Positions 1 through 12,480 are shown, counted from the stretch's first letter. The stretch: 64,000 bases of DNA from Phallus indusiatus (GCA_027605045.1 JAQFWX010000018.1:1-64000), one strand, 5' to 3'. The notes: generated from the sequence alone by a model not told the origin. Made by a program: numbers and translations.

Positions 1-760
1 AAATAAAGCTGGTTTGGGCACCTAGCAACAAGGTCTTAAAGCAAAAAGGTGACAAATACTTAATAAATCTTACAGTTGCAAGCCAACCAACGGCTTGGAT
101 ACTCTCAGCAATCATGGCTATGTGGTTGTCCCACTCAGAACGCCTGCTATTCTTGAAACGGATGATGTTTTCCATGCCAGTTTGTAATGGCTGAAGGATG
201 TCAATGAAGATTTTCTCATCTGGTTTCTTACACGCCGATGCCATAAGAATGATGGTACGCATGTTCGCGAATTGAGCTTGGAATATATCAACCTAGCGCA
301 ACGGTCATTAGTCCCACAAGCAAGGTAACAATTGACGTTAGAGAAGACGAACTTGCTCAATGAGAACAGGACCAGCGAAGGATTTGGTATAATCCACAAA
401 CGGTGTCAATGTCGTCTGTACGACTGCATCATCAAACGCTTCCACCGTCACGGGTGTTTCAATGACGGGAGCTGCAGGAGGAGGAGGTGGTGGTGGTGGC
501 GGTGGAGGAGGCGGTGGGGGAGACGCCGTTGCTGCTGGTGTTATTACAGCTGGCCCTGCTGCTGGTGCTAGTGTTACAGTGCCATTACTCGAAGCCGTTG
601 CCAAATCCTCCAACCTTGACGTCGCTGCCTCGAGTCTGTGTTTTCGGAAAAGTCTCATCAGAATCTCGTTCTTTGACGCTATACCGGAGAGCCCAAGTCT
701 TTACCTCCTTATAATGGTAGACAAAGTGTGAAGGCCTTGAACTGGCGTGTTTTCTGCCAT
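1..760 (-). CDS. CAP1: Adenylyl cyclase-associated protein (CAP/Srv2), C-terminal part missing at window edge
   Basis: CAP/Srv2 binds actin monomers, recycles cofilin-bound actin and, in fungi, links Ras to adenylyl cyclase. Four exons can be joined: 705-760 (start codon at 758-760), 353-635, 74-292 and 1-21. Exon 1 gives MAENTPVQGLHTLSTIIRR and runs into RLEAATSRLEDLA, the N-terminal oligomerisation and cyclase-binding helix of the family. A run of about 15 prolines follows, then the helical folded domain (AFDDAV, LIEQVDIFQAQ, KKPDEKIF, SEWDNHIAMIAESIQ, GWLATVPKPALF). The C-terminal half, with the WH2 and beta-helix CARP domains, lies outside the window. Homology is clear. The odd point is the polyproline block placed before, not after, the helical domain. 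Confidence 0.93.
482..520. repeat. GGT/GGA trinucleotide run encoding polyproline in CAP
   Basis: Imperfect GGT/GGC/GGA triplets on the plus strand, read as CCx proline codons on the minus strand inside CAP. The open frames seen on the plus strand here, rich in Gly or Trp, are by-products of this repeat. Confidence 0.8.
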
Positions 761-1041
761 GTAGATAAGATGATCCTTCGATACACGCGTTACGCAACAC
801 AGTAGCAACGGAGTATGGACCGTAGTCGGCTAGGCGCCCGGCGGGTTAAATACGCCATCATGCATCTCCGGATAGAACTAATTATTAAATCTATAAACAG
901 ATATGTACATCTTGGTCATTCACCCTAACCCATGTTTGACTAAGAATGTGATAGCAGACACGCAGCACTGCTCAGTTGTCTCCGAATCTCCTGATAGTCT
1001 ACATCGTGAGCTATGAAAGGACTATCAATAACAAGAAAAGG

Positions 1042-2132
1042 TCAATAGCGGTCAGTAAACTCACTATCTTCTACTTCTCCCCACTTTTGTATCTGGCTTT
1101 GAACCTCGACGTGAGCTGCTTGAGCTGCTTGTTCAACCGAGATTTTACCCCGAACTAAGGCTAGTGCGATAATAAACGACTTCGATGCGTACAGAGCCCG
1201 TTCCATTGCTATCCAACGCAGAGCTAGTTCAATTGAAGAAGTCAAAGAGTAACTACAACCTCATACCGGCGAGTTGCCAAGGGTCCATATCAAGAAGTAC
1301 GTCTCTGAATATCTTTTTTGTCTCCTCGGGTTGCGAAGACGTGAACAATGAGTCAAATTGACGAATGTCGGCGTTAAACTCTGTCCTAGCCCAATTCAAC
1401 AAAGGTATCCAGTACTGCTCTTGGAGTTCCACCAGGGCGGCAGGTGAGTCTGTAAAGAAGCTTCATTCTGTCAATTTACTTCTTGTCAATGAGAGGCCCT
1501 AGTACACACCAAATAGAATCCGTGTCAAGGAACTTCATAAGGGCCTCAATCGCATTCGACTTTGAAGATTCCTCTGCAAGATTATCAATTGCTCGAGCAG
1601 CAAGAGACGTCTACTTCAGTGAATTAGACTAATCAGCCCAATAAAGGAGCATATTTGAAGCCTTAAATGAATGTCTACGGACCATTGGTAGTGCAAAAGG
1701 TTTAATAATTGTTGTTTGGTTGTTCCACTCGTGAGCAATTAGCGCAACAAGCAGCGACTTGGATTTTGGAATGGCAAGAACTTTCCCATCTGGAGTTTTT
1801 AACGGGCGTTTGTCCAGGGTGACCAGGATAAAGTCTTCCATATTTTAGCGTGTCAATAGTTTCTTTAGAGTGATTGGTACCATACCTCCTTTATCCTCTG
1901 TCGCAACGGTTTTCCAAAATCGTTTTCCTGTTGTGCCTGCCCCTAAAAGACCAGACAAACTTTGAGTATGAGTGTAGCTTATAGCTAGCAGTGCTGCTTA
2001 ACTGTTCGTGCCCGTGACAGGTTGAGATAATGATACATCGGCTCTCAATAGCACAGAAGTGTGGAGAGTCTTGTAAAACCGAGGTGAATATCGGGGACAG
2101 GCTAATGTCGTTCCTCTAAGTATTTTGTGCAT
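1042..2132 (-). CDS. ATP12: ATP12-type mitochondrial F1-ATPase assembly chaperone
   Basis: ATP12 binds the F1 alpha subunit and is needed for F1 assembly in the mitochondrial matrix. The start at 2130-2132 opens a basic, hydroxylated presequence-like stretch (MHKILRGTTLACPRYSPRFY). Joined exons then read RFWKTVATEDKGDFILVTLD, KRPLKTPDGKVLAIPKS and HEWNNQTTIIKPFALPM, followed by the helical part with ELQEQYWIPLLNWA, DMDPWQLAALRWIAMERA, LYASKSFIIALALVRGKIS and the ending QKWGEVEDSEFTDRY. These are the family landmarks in order. At least five short introns are present and all frames join cleanly. The gene is divergent from MSH3 with about 125 bp between start codons. Confidence 0.93.
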
Positions 2133-2256
2133 CGGAATCGCGGTTGGTCACTCCCGTCACGATGACGTAATTGCGTTGCTTATGGGTCACGGTCCTGGGT
2201 CCTGAGGCCTGAGGCCTGAACTTGGCAGCTGCACCATACCCCCTTCTTGAATTTCT
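2133..2256. promoter_or_regulatory. Short divergent promoter of ATP12 and MSH3 with a CRE-like site
   Basis: About 124 bp separate the two start codons. TGACGTAA at 2163-2170 resembles a CREB/ATF half or variant site. No TATA box is obvious. The regulatory role is inferred from the motif only. Confidence 0.35.
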
Positions 2257-5200
2257 ATGTCTAAAAATCAACAAACCATCTCATCGTACTTTTCTTCTAA
2301 AAAACGCAAAGACGAACCAATTGATCTGACAATTCTGGATGATGCAGATAAATTTGATCAAAGACAAACAAAGCGTTTGAAAACTGGCGAGAGCAGCGGT
2401 GCTCCTTCGAGTCCCGCGAAAAAGGGCCAGTCAAGTGCAGTTTTAGACAATGAATTGAATACCCAGTTACCTTCTCTCAGTCACTGGGCTTTTGCACCTG
2501 AAGGATCTTCTCTGTCGAACACAGTGTCTGCCACAGCCATTTCACCAGAAACTGCACTGTCTAAAGGCACCCCTAGTACGACTTTGAGAGAAAAGCTCCT
2601 TCGAAGAGATGAAGTCTTGCAGTCTGATACTCCTTTGGAAGATGCAGATCTGGATGAAGTGGAAGCAGAGCCTGAGATCTTAAAAAGGTCTGGACGTTCT
2701 AAGGTCAAAGCCCGTATTGGACCTCGCGGAATTACTTGCACTCCTCTCGAGGAAGTTGTCAGTACTGAGAGCTTGTTTGAAACCACTCAATCCTAAACTA
2801 TTCTTCAGGTTATAAAATTCAAGGAAAAATACCCCGATATTGTTTTATTAATTCAAGTGGGCTATAAGTTCTGGTTTGTCTTTCTGTTGTGTCACAAATT
2901 TCACTTCTCAATTCACTATAGCTTCTTCGGAGAAGATGCCAAAGTGCGTGGAAAATAACTCGTATGGCGCGAAGTCATTTTCCCTAAATGTTAACATTAG
3001 GTCGCTGGAAAGGTTCTAGGTTTTACTTCGGTTGGGACCGGAATTTTCTTCGAACAAGCTGTCCCGTCAACAACCTCAAGGCAAATGTTAAAAAGTAAGT
3101 CATACATCACAACTCTCGACCGAGAATTAATACACATAATCACATAGACTTGTTGCTGCTGGGCACAAGGTTACAAATGCCTATTATCATGCTAGTTTAA
3201 TATACTCATATCTCTTCACTTTCAAGGTTGGAGTGGTGACGCAAATCGAAACAGCTGCTCTTAAAAAGGCCGGCGAGAATCGCAATACTTTGTTTGACCG
3301 ACAATTGACGCAGTTATATACACCATCTACGTAAGTCCCCTGCCCGCGCTTCATGAATAACAATCTAACGGCTTCATTAGTTTTGTTGACGATTTCGACG
3401 TAACCGACGACATCACTCACGAAGCTCCTGCTCTTATGATTTTAGTTGAAAACTCTCGAGCGGACGATACCTCCAATGAAAAGACCAACATTGGGATTTT
3501 GAGTGTAATACCTTCTACAGGAGACGTGTTGTATGATCAATTCTCAGGTCAATCAGCCTTGTTTGTTTTTTCTTCTCCATTATTGAATGACTATTTTAGA
3601 CAATTTACTGAGAACAGAGCTTGAGGTGCGTCGCTGAAAGTAACGCGAATTTTTTTTCAAACTAAACGCGGTTCAGACACGTTTGGCCCATATAAGACCA
3701 TCCGAGTTGTTGATACCCCCGTCGTTAAGTCGATCTACTGAGAAAATTCTTCGACATTTTGAAAAATTTGGGTAAATTACACTAAAAACCTTTTCACCGA
3801 GGCACTAAATCTGGCAACAGTCGTACGGCTCGTATACGTGTCGAAAAGTTGAAGCGGTCCTTAAGTTATTCCGAGGCTTTCCAATATATTTTGGGGCAGT
3901 ATGAAGAGGGTGGAGATTAGTTCTATTATATTGGGCGATAATTGTAGACTGATTCATGAACAGGTGAACTTCCCCCGTCCATAACCGATCTTCCCGAATT
4001 AGTTATTATTGCACTGGCCCTGGCCCTGAAACATCTAGCTTCCTTTCGATTAACAGAAGCATTACTACAACCAGCATTTTTTCATTCCTTCACGTCTCAG
4101 AGACACATGTTACTGAATTCCAGCACAATAAGAAATCTGTGAGTGGCTCTCCTTTGTTTGGCAGTTAGTTAATGACGTATCGTAAAGAGAAATATTCCAA
4201 AACCAGACGGATTTCACACAAAGAGGTTCTCTATTCGCTATTTTGGATCGGACTACAACCCCTTTGGAAAAAGGCTGTTGAAATCTTGGCTGGGACGTCC
4301 AGTTATTGACCGCCTGTAGGTTTTTAGTATATTCAATTATCAGCTGCTGAAATGATATGCAAGGGCTCTTCAAGAACGCAATGATGCTGTTGAGGAATTA
4401 AGGGAGGGCGAAACACCTTTCTTGGCTTTACTACGAGGCGCTCAAAAATTTACCAGACCTTGCTAAAGGCCTGGCAAATATTCAGTATGGACGAGTAAGT
4501 TTCTCCCGCCTCCGAATTATCCTAATTGATTAATCGTTTCAAGTGTATGCCGAAGGAATTACTTTCTTGCCTTACTGCACTTAAACATGTCGGTCTGACA
4601 TTTCCCGTGTTTGACAACTCCGATGGCGTCACCTGTAAGGCCGCCCTATGGAGAGAAATTATTTTTCCCATTCCTCAAGTGAAAAAACCTGCAGAGGATT
4701 TACTTAGCACGATAAGGATGCAGGCAGCCAGGGAAAACAATAAAATTGAGATTTGGAGTGATCCAGAGCAATATCCTAGCATCGAAGAGGCTGGATTTGC
4801 AATCTTACATGTGGAAAGTGATTTGGCCGATGAGCTAAAAAAGGGTAAGTCTGTTTATTTTCCGTATTTTACTTCAATTAAAAAAATATATCTAAGTTCG
4901 AAAGCTGCTAAAATCACCGAGTTTGGATTATGTTTCTGTTTTGAATGATGAGGTGAGCTTGTAAAAATTTTTGAATATGGGATTTATCATGCCATTATAC
5001 TAGTTTCTCATCGAACTCCCAAAAAGCCGTGCTAAAGATGTTCCAGCTAGTTGGATTAGAATGGGAAGGTTGTATACTTCATCGCATTTCGTTTTATTTA
5101 CTTATAAAAATTTCCAGCACCAAAACCGTCTTACGTTTCCATACTCCAGAGATTGTTCGACTCTTGGAAGAAAGAGAGCGTCACAAGGAGACTCGCGTGG

Positions 5201-6416
5201 CAGAGGCTGAGAAAGCGTACAAAACGTTTCTGCATAACATTTCAGAAAAATATTACGCTCTTTTCCGAGATGTGATCAACAGGTTGGCAATGGCTGACTG
5301 TCTCATGAGTCTCGCCGTCGTGAGCCTGGATGGTGATTTTTGTAAACCTGAATTTGTTGAGGAGAGTTCAATATCGATTGAGGAAGGTCGACACCCAATC
5401 ATCGAACAAGTCCGAACGGAACCAGTCGTTCCTAATTCTGCGAATATCGGAGGGACGGTACCGAGAACTGTTGTGATCTCTGGACCTAATGTAAAAACTA
5501 TTTCCTTTTATTTCGGCAAGAAAATTAATATCCAGAATTAGATGGGAGGGAAATCGTCTATCGTAAAAATGGTCGCACTTTTGGTCCTGATGGCTCAAAT
5601 AGGCTCTTATGTACCTGCGAAACGCATGCAGCTATCTGTCCATGATGCCATTCTCACTCGAATGGGGGTAAGGAATCTCTTTCGTTTTGGCATGTCAATT
5701 TTAAAAAATATGACAGGCTTCCGATGATATTGCCGCGGGTCGCTCGACGTTTATGGTTGAACTGTCAGAAACCAAGGAAATTATCAGCTCTGCCACCGAC
5801 AAATCTTTGGTTGTGCTAGATGAGCTAGGCGTCGGTACATCTACATTTGATGGCGTGCGTTGCCCCGAAGTTCTTTTGTCTGTTTTCCTACTAAATCACG
5901 TTGTTGTTTGTAGATGGCTATTGCGGGGGCTGTTCTGCAACATATATGCGAGAATATAAAATGCAAAACATTATTCATCACGCACTATCCTTCGCTCGCA
6001 CTCGAGCTAGAGGCTCGATATCCAACTCTTGTCACCAACAAGCATATGGGATTTGTGGAGGATATGCGTATAGATGGGAGAAGAGAAATACGCTTATTAT
6101 ATCGTCTCGTAGATGGCATTTGCGAAACTTCTTTCGGAATTGAATGTGCTCGGTTAGCCGGGATACCAGATTCCGTATTAGACAAAGCGACGACGATGGC
6201 ATCTAGTATGCAAGGAAGAATGGACAAGCGGGCCGAACGATCCAGGTGATTGACCTCATTTTTTTCACAATTTGACCGTTATTAACGTTTGAATATTGTA
6301 GAATTAAATTGTCTCTCGCTCTCTTGAATAAGATCTTCACGTCAAATCACATCACCCAGGCCGAAGAATGTATGGAGGAGTTGAAATTGAATTTGAAGCT
6401 ATTGAAGTACCTTTGA
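2257..6416 (+). CDS. MSH3: MutS homologue MSH3, mismatch repair, with two apparent frameshifts
   Basis: MSH3 pairs with MSH2 (MutS-beta) and recognises insertion/deletion loops. The start is followed by a PCNA-binding motif, QQTISSYF, as in MSH3/MSH6. The mismatch-binding domain gives [19 protein letters not shown] and FFGEDAK; later exons give [38 protein letters not shown] and the lever and clamp region. The ATPase has an intact Walker A (GPNMGGKSS, joined over the intron at about 5493-5541), [13 protein letters not shown], and [15 protein letters not shown] with KHMGF, the MSH3-type ending. About 14 introns are needed. Oddities: reading frame lost near 3031-3037 and 4437-4448, GVGTST where GRGTST is usual, and altered residues in the N-terminal domain. 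The last exon ends LLKYL-stop at 6414-6416. Convergent with POL5. Confidence 0.88.
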
Positions 6417-6532
6417 TAATGCAAAATATTATGACCCCTTAATATAATGACAAGGATCCCATTAAACAACTTCGAATATATATAGGCATATTTACATAAT
6501 AGATAATGAAACATTATGTTTCCACGTTTTTT

Positions 6533-9500
6533 TCACCTTCTTTTTGTGCGCATTGCTTGGATCAGTCTTTGAATCTTCAGCTTTACGCTTTTTGTGTTCC
6601 TTCTTCTTTCCCCCTGTTGAGTCGGATTTTGGGCAGAGGTGAGAGAAGAAAGTTGACGTAACATATTAATCAGCGATGAATTCGATTTGAACTTTGAGTT
6701 TTGAAGTTTTTCGTTCAGAGAATCGAAAACAGCGGCATCCCAGGCATTACGAAATTGAAGTTCATCCTTGATGATACGCTCCGTTTGTCGCGCCACTTTG
6801 AGGACCGCTTTGAACATTTCCTTCATGTGAGCAACGTTCAGGAAATCAATTTCGCAAGCCTTGGTGATGATGGACTGGAAGGCCGATTGGAGCTCCTTGA
6901 TGAACTCGACTAAAGCTGTTCCATCAGCATTCTAATGATGGAATGTCAGCTTGTACACATGAGAGGTGAAGCGAGAGATCATACTAAAGCAGAAAATTGA
7001 TTGAACATTGGTGGTAGGAAGTTGAAAATTTGAGCTTCTCGGTAACCTTTGACGGCATTTTGTGCGAGCTCTAAGAGTTCTTTTCGGGATGTCCATAATA
7101 TACTGGGGTATCTGCGGAACGTTTCGTGGAAAAAGCTGGGTTGGAGAAGTGATGCTTTGCGAGAGGCAAAATCTTTTAGGGAATCAAGATAGATTCTATG
7201 GACAAACGACCCGTCCGAACTTGAATCAGAGAAAGTGACTCTAACGATATACATATTGCAGATAGGAATGACTTCTTTTACGTTTGAATTTGGCGATTTT
7301 CTAGCGATGGCGTGTAATTCTTGTAATGTCTCTTCGAGGACGGATACATCGGTTGACGGTGGAACGGCTTTCGCTTTGCCATAACGATTCCGTAGCAGTG
7401 AGATAACTTTGTCGGTTAAGTGTTTTTCATCGATACCTGCGCCCAACAGAACTCGAACTAGAGGTGCAATAAAGACGGGTGCGTGTTCGCTAGTCGGTTC
7501 TTTCCGCAGATAGATATCCACGAGGTCCAAAACGCGATTTTTGAAATGGGTCGCCTCTCTTTGTGCCCCAAGATCTATAAAAATAACTTCAATATTTCAC
7601 TCCCTAGATGCGCTTGGTTGTCTCACCTCCTTTAGCCTTTGACCTAGAACGGAATATATCGGCCAATTGCTCGTCCAACTGGAACATCTGCTCGTCATTC
7701 ATTGGTTCCTCATCACTTCCCGAGGCGGAGTCATTATCTGAGTTACCCGAATGCGCACCAAGTCCAACAGTACCAAATGCCTCTTCAATTTTTTTTCTCA
7801 ACTCGGGGTCATCCTCTACGTTTTCTTCGTCTTCTTCATCTTCTTCATCTTCCCCACCTTCATCCTCCGAATCACTTTCATTCTCTGATCTTGATTTTTC
7901 TGAGACGACATCGTCGTCATCACCGTCTACTTCCATCAGCTCTTCTTCCACCTCCTCTCTGGGATCACGTCTTTCTAATTGCTAATACAAAATGAAACAC
8001 GACAACTGGAACGGTCATTGAATGAAACATACAGCGAGTATTAGATCGATGGATTCCCGATCAACTAGACTTGTTAAGAAGGTGAAGGACTGGTTCGACA
8101 CTGTTCGGAGGAATGATGTGGATTTATCCAAATAGCCTATTAATGTATCGACAAGAGCCGCAATAGGTGAAGGTTCATCATTTTCATCTGAAGTTTGCTT
8201 CTTTTTCTTTTTCGGTGACTTGGAGTTCTTGGGTAACAACCTTTCAATGTTTGTAATGCAAACCTGGAACCTTATTAATAAAGGTAATTGCGTGACCGAG
8301 TTCCACTTGCCTCAATATCCTCGGAGTTATCAACATTTTCTCCCAAGAGATGATGTAGCCAAGTAGCGGTTAATAAAAACTGGAATCCATCTTTGATGTG
8401 TTTTTTGTCGGAGGGTACCTAAAGGCTTTGTTGTCAGAATGATAGAACAAAAAAGAAGACAGAACTTACAGTTTCTACAGACCGGAGTGCTTTCAAAACT
8501 TGACCTTCTAATTGCGCATTCTCATTTGAACCTGCTTTTGAGGTTTTGATCCTCGTAACATGCTTGGCGTCTTTGTTCAGAGAAACAGACTGTTGTAGTA
8601 CTTTGGAAACCCATAGTTCTCCATCGGACGCACAACCAGCGGAACGAGTTGATTTGCCGTCTACTTAAAGTAATCAGTCATCTGGAAAAACATTAGACAC
8701 TAAGAAAAGGTCGTGCCAGTTTGTGTGACAGTATGTCGGGAAGTGAGTTCTGCGAGGCAGGTTAGAAGTCGCGATCGACACACGCGGCGAGCTTCGTCTG
8801 AGAACTCGGGTTCGGGGACGTGATGTAGCTAAAAGAAGGAGAAACAAAGTCAGTTATTAATAGTTCCAAGACTAGAAAGAGCGGCGCCGTACCAGACGAT
8901 TAGGACTTTTGTCATCCACTTTTCGGATGGTATATGATCCGTGCAGTAGAAGAAAATTTAAAACATCAGTCACCCACACGTCATTTTGTGGTATTGAGTT
9001 GTTCCGTATCAACATATGGAATTGATCAAAAACCCATATTCGCATAGATGTAGGATCTCTGTGGTCAGCACCATTGAACATCAATTCAACAAAAGACAGT
9101 AATAAAATTTCTTACTCATCGTCAGTTTGCGTGTCGGGTTTCTGTGCCAGTTCGATCAAATGCTGAATATATCGCTCAACACCACTCAAGTCCATTGCAG
9201 CTAATAAAGATTCGACAGTTTTCGTTCGAGTTAGACGATCAAACTGTCCATGAGTCTGTAGCAGCTGCAGAAGAACAGGAAAACCGGCTGTTGGATTTGA
9301 TGTTATGATCGGAGGCAATGAAGATGCCTAACGCATTGTCAGTGTGACTAGAGCAGTAAACAGTAAGCAGCGCTACACACCACGAGTTTTGCTGCTTTGT
9401 GTAAATATCGATCTGGTTTAGACAGATGATTAACCCAAGACCGCATGAAATTAGGTGTGAACAGCCGCGGTAAGTCAGAAGGAGAAACCTTTGAGGAAGA

Positions 9501-10734
9501 TAAACGAAACAACTCGAAACCCCAGAGTTTGCGACCATCTGAGGAAGTTGCGGATAATAGAGAATCTGAAACAAAAGTCAGTGATGTATCTCCCAAAGCA
9601 TCCGGGAAGCTGTGCTGACCGTCGACAACCACTTTAAAGAATTCAGGGAACGAGGCTTTATGTTTGATGTTTGATTGAGTGTTTTCCGAAGGGAAGTATA
9701 TGTCGAGAATTATTCCCCATACAAAATGCAATTGAGGCTTCCAATTTCCTTGGCTTTTCACGGACTCCCCCTCCTCTATGTCTACTTCCTGATAAGTAGA
9801 ACGAAAGGGCGTCAGCGAAGCTTTACAAAGGTAGGACGACAAATAACCTTTAGTATCTTAGCGACTGTGTTAAGGTTTGAGAGAGAGTATATCTTCATTT
9901 TTGAAAGTAGGGGACAGTAGTGTCTTCCAGTCAGCGTGGACACCAAGGTCTTGCAATACCAATACAATAGCTAATTTCTCTGGAGACCACGATTTGTCTT
10001 GTACAACCAAGTGTTCAATAACGTGCGTGAACATATCATTCTTCCATTCCACAGTGGAGGAATTCAACGCCCGCAGACATAAAACAATAGTCCAGAACGA
10101 AGGTTCTTTCAAGAAAGATTTTTTCTTTGAAAGGACAAGTAAGATCTCGAAAGCATCTTGGAATTCTTTGGCGGTACATTGCGGCATTGAAGAATTTGCG
10201 AGTGGAGAAGAACGGAACAGGAGTCGGGATTGAGCAAGAGCGGCAACACCGAATAATCGAGCAAACAGCATATCTCGTTCTTCTTGTCCTTTCATAGAGC
10301 CATTAGTTTGGGAATGCTGCACAATTAGAGAAAGAATTTGCGATGCGGTCACACTATTTAACCGAGATAAAAGCTAAACGTACAGTCAGTTGTATAGGAA
10401 AGAAATATCACAGCAGCAAACGAGGAACACGTACCTCGGTCAGAGCAACAGCAAAGCCAAGTCGACTGCTCTCCCTAGGACTTGCTAACCCTCGAATAAG
10501 GCGACGTATCGAATATGCGACATCAGAAGCATTCAACTTCTCAAGATCGACTTTTGTTTCCTCGCCTCTCTTTTCTTCCTCCTCGTCTTCACCTGAATCA
10601 GAAGCTGAAGTGTCGGATGGCTTGAAATTAGTCTGGAACTGTTCCAAAACTCCAATTAGTTTAACAGATGCATCAATGCGACTCGATTTCGTATTCGAGG
10701 ATAAATCCCAGAATAGAGAGAGAGTAGTCGACAT
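6533..10734 (-). CDS. POL5: DNA polymerase V / MYBBP1A-like nucleolar protein (Pol5)
   Basis: Pol5 proteins are nucleolar HEAT-repeat-like proteins needed for rRNA synthesis and ribosome assembly; despite the name they are not confirmed replicative polymerases. The start at 10732-10734 gives MSTTLSLFWDLSSNTKSSRI, then an acidic insert and LNASDVAYSIRRLIRGLAS with SSRLGFAVALTEV. The next exon holds SQTNGSMKGQEERDMLFARL, the strongest family signature. The C-terminal third carries a long Asp/Glu/Ser tract (about 7700-7950), then MFQLDEQLADIFRSRSKAKG, helical segments (7530-6980) and a basic tail ending MRTKRR. About a dozen short introns. I did not check every splice junction. Confidence 0.88.
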
Positions 10735-10959
10735 TTGTACATGCACTCTGAAAAAATTCTAAAAAAGGAATTTAATGCACGTGACCCTACCTTCAGGAAT
10801 TCGAATTTCGAGAATAAATTTAGCGCTGCTATAGAGCTGCTATACGTTCCATCTCCCTTGCGTATGTAACTTCAGGAATGCGTCTAAAACCCCATCCCAG
10901 CTGAAAGCCAATATGTTGGTGATGGTCGCTGTGGACAGTTCGCAACCACCGATATTGAC
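10735..10959. other. Upstream region of POL5
   Basis: About 225 bp between POL5 and the first ATG of the decayed plus-strand gene. I see no distinct element. Confidence 0.3.
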
Positions 10960-12480
10960 ATGTCCGTCGAACCGCTCCAAAATCCGTTGGCGTTATTCCA
11001 GGTATGTTAGGTGAGTTTATATTTCGACTAGTATACTTAGTCTTCTAAAACACCCTACATATTATGGAAAGTGAGGTTCTCACTTGAACTTATACGAAAA
11101 TAAAGGTCGGTCTTTATAGGAAATCAACGTCGACTTCTGAGCGAGGTCGTTGTAATTCTTAGCCTACTACTGTCAATTCCCAGGTTTGTTGCCCTCTTCT
11201 AATAACCATTTTGAAAGTTTTTGGGCTCTAAACCGTTATTTTGTACCCAGAAGATGTTTGTCTATGCCGGCGCAACAGCTTTAATCTAGGATTTAGCACA
11301 TCGGCGAGAACCAGACCTGGTTTATTCATTAGAAACGAGAGTATGCGTTATTGACTCGGATGATAAACTATTGGGCCTCCAGATGAACCGCAGAGTCGGG
11401 AACACGGATATTTAAAACTCGAATCTCGAGGTTAAAATGGCCCTCTTCGTGCCATACTTGCCTTCACAGTGGCTCGGCTTGGCTTGGCTTGGTAGACTAA
11501 TCGGAAAGTTTTTGTAGATACTTGAATGAAGGGAGACGGTGTGTCCGCGAATAATGGAAAAAGGCTGTAAATAGCTGCAACTTTAGCTTAAATTTACATT
11601 GGGCGAAAGCATCGACATTCCATTCACTTACAGTTTCATTAGCACATTCCTCCTTATTACTCTCATTAGGATCTTCATCCGAAGTCCTTAAATCCAAATC
11701 ATCAATGTTATTCTGAGACTTGTGACCTAGCCCCTACTTCCTCACGGCTGGGAGACCCGAGCCTACGTATAGGAAAAAGGTCACCTATTATGCATATTAT
11801 GGGAAAATCAACACATTTTATTTGTGATTTAATGATACATTTTTTTTCTATTCGTGAAACATTGGGAATGACCTGAAAAGTCAGCCATTCAGCTGAACCG
11901 TGTGACAAAAACCTGGCTAACCCCGTTGGGTGTGAACTATGGCTTACCAGTATTAAGGGAAAATTACGACAATCATGTTTGAGCAGATTTCAGAGTGTCT
12001 CGCGGAGCACTGAGGATGTCATCTCCCGTCTTTAAAAATTCTCCAGAAGGTTGCCGGTTGTACAAAGCTGCTATTGAGGCTTGGAATAGATCCCATTATC
12101 ACCGATTGTATTGCCGTCGCGAACCTGTTGAAAAACGATCATCTTCCTCCCCAACACGCTCTTTGGAAGGAAGCTATCCTCCGCTATAACATCATCGAGC
12201 TCATCCACCGCCCTGGTGGTGGTAACCCGATGGACGCGTTGTGTACTGGGTCAGCTGAAGTCTGATGGCTATCTGGAGCCTGGTTGGGAGCATTCAGTGG
12301 GTAATGTGATTATGAACTTGTGGACTAATGCTATAGTGAGTGAGACCGCTACCGCGGAAGAAGACAATTTGACAGCAATTGCTGGTGAGATGTTGGGTGT
12401 GATAGTAAGGCCAGAAGCAAGCACTCAAAATATTCACATCTACTAGGGTGGGCGCCATTGTTGGAACGACTCGGAAGGTA
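10960..12480 (+). pseudogene. Unrecognised, apparently broken plus-strand gene
   Basis: Exon-like pieces follow one another but do not join into one frame. An ATG at 10960 gives MSVEPLQNPLALFQ and ends at a GT donor; a following piece could read SSKTPYILWK. Then comes NQRRLLSEVVVILSLLLSIP (11122-11181), a piece reading LETRVCVIDSDDKLLGLQMN (11320-11400), and a longer stretch at about 12030-12440 with IDPIITDCIAVANLLKND, YNIIELIHRPGGGNPMDAL, SDGYLEPGWEHSVGN and EMLGVIVRPEAST. A stop at about 12010 and a frame change after PMDAL (about 12250) break the last part. The composition looks like a helical-repeat protein, but I do not recognise the family. It could be a pseudogene or a real gene with sequence errors. 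Confidence 0.4.
11497..11740 (-). other. Weak minus-strand open frame inside the decayed region
   Basis: An open frame on the minus strand reads SQNNIDDLDLRTSDEDPNES followed by NKEECANETVSEWNVDAFAQ and a basic hydrophobic end. It has an acidic, protein-like composition, but no start codon in good context, no known domain and no neighbour to join. It may be an exon of an unrecognised gene or chance. Confidence 0.2.

Noticed and set aside
332..731. Plus-strand frames rich in Gly, Trp or Arg over the CAP gene
   Set aside because: They are the complement of the polyproline tract and have no natural start or domain.
2257..6416. MSH3 as a plain pseudogene
   Set aside because: All exons, splice sites and the ATPase motifs remain, and the two frame losses resemble the homopolymer errors seen in essential genes; altered residues are kept as a finding instead.
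7608..7995. Ser-rich and His-rich plus-strand frames opposite POL5
   Set aside because: They are complements of the Asp/Glu tract of POL5.
10343..10762. Plus-strand frame opposite the POL5 N-terminus
   Set aside because: Shadow of the conserved minus-strand POL5 exon.
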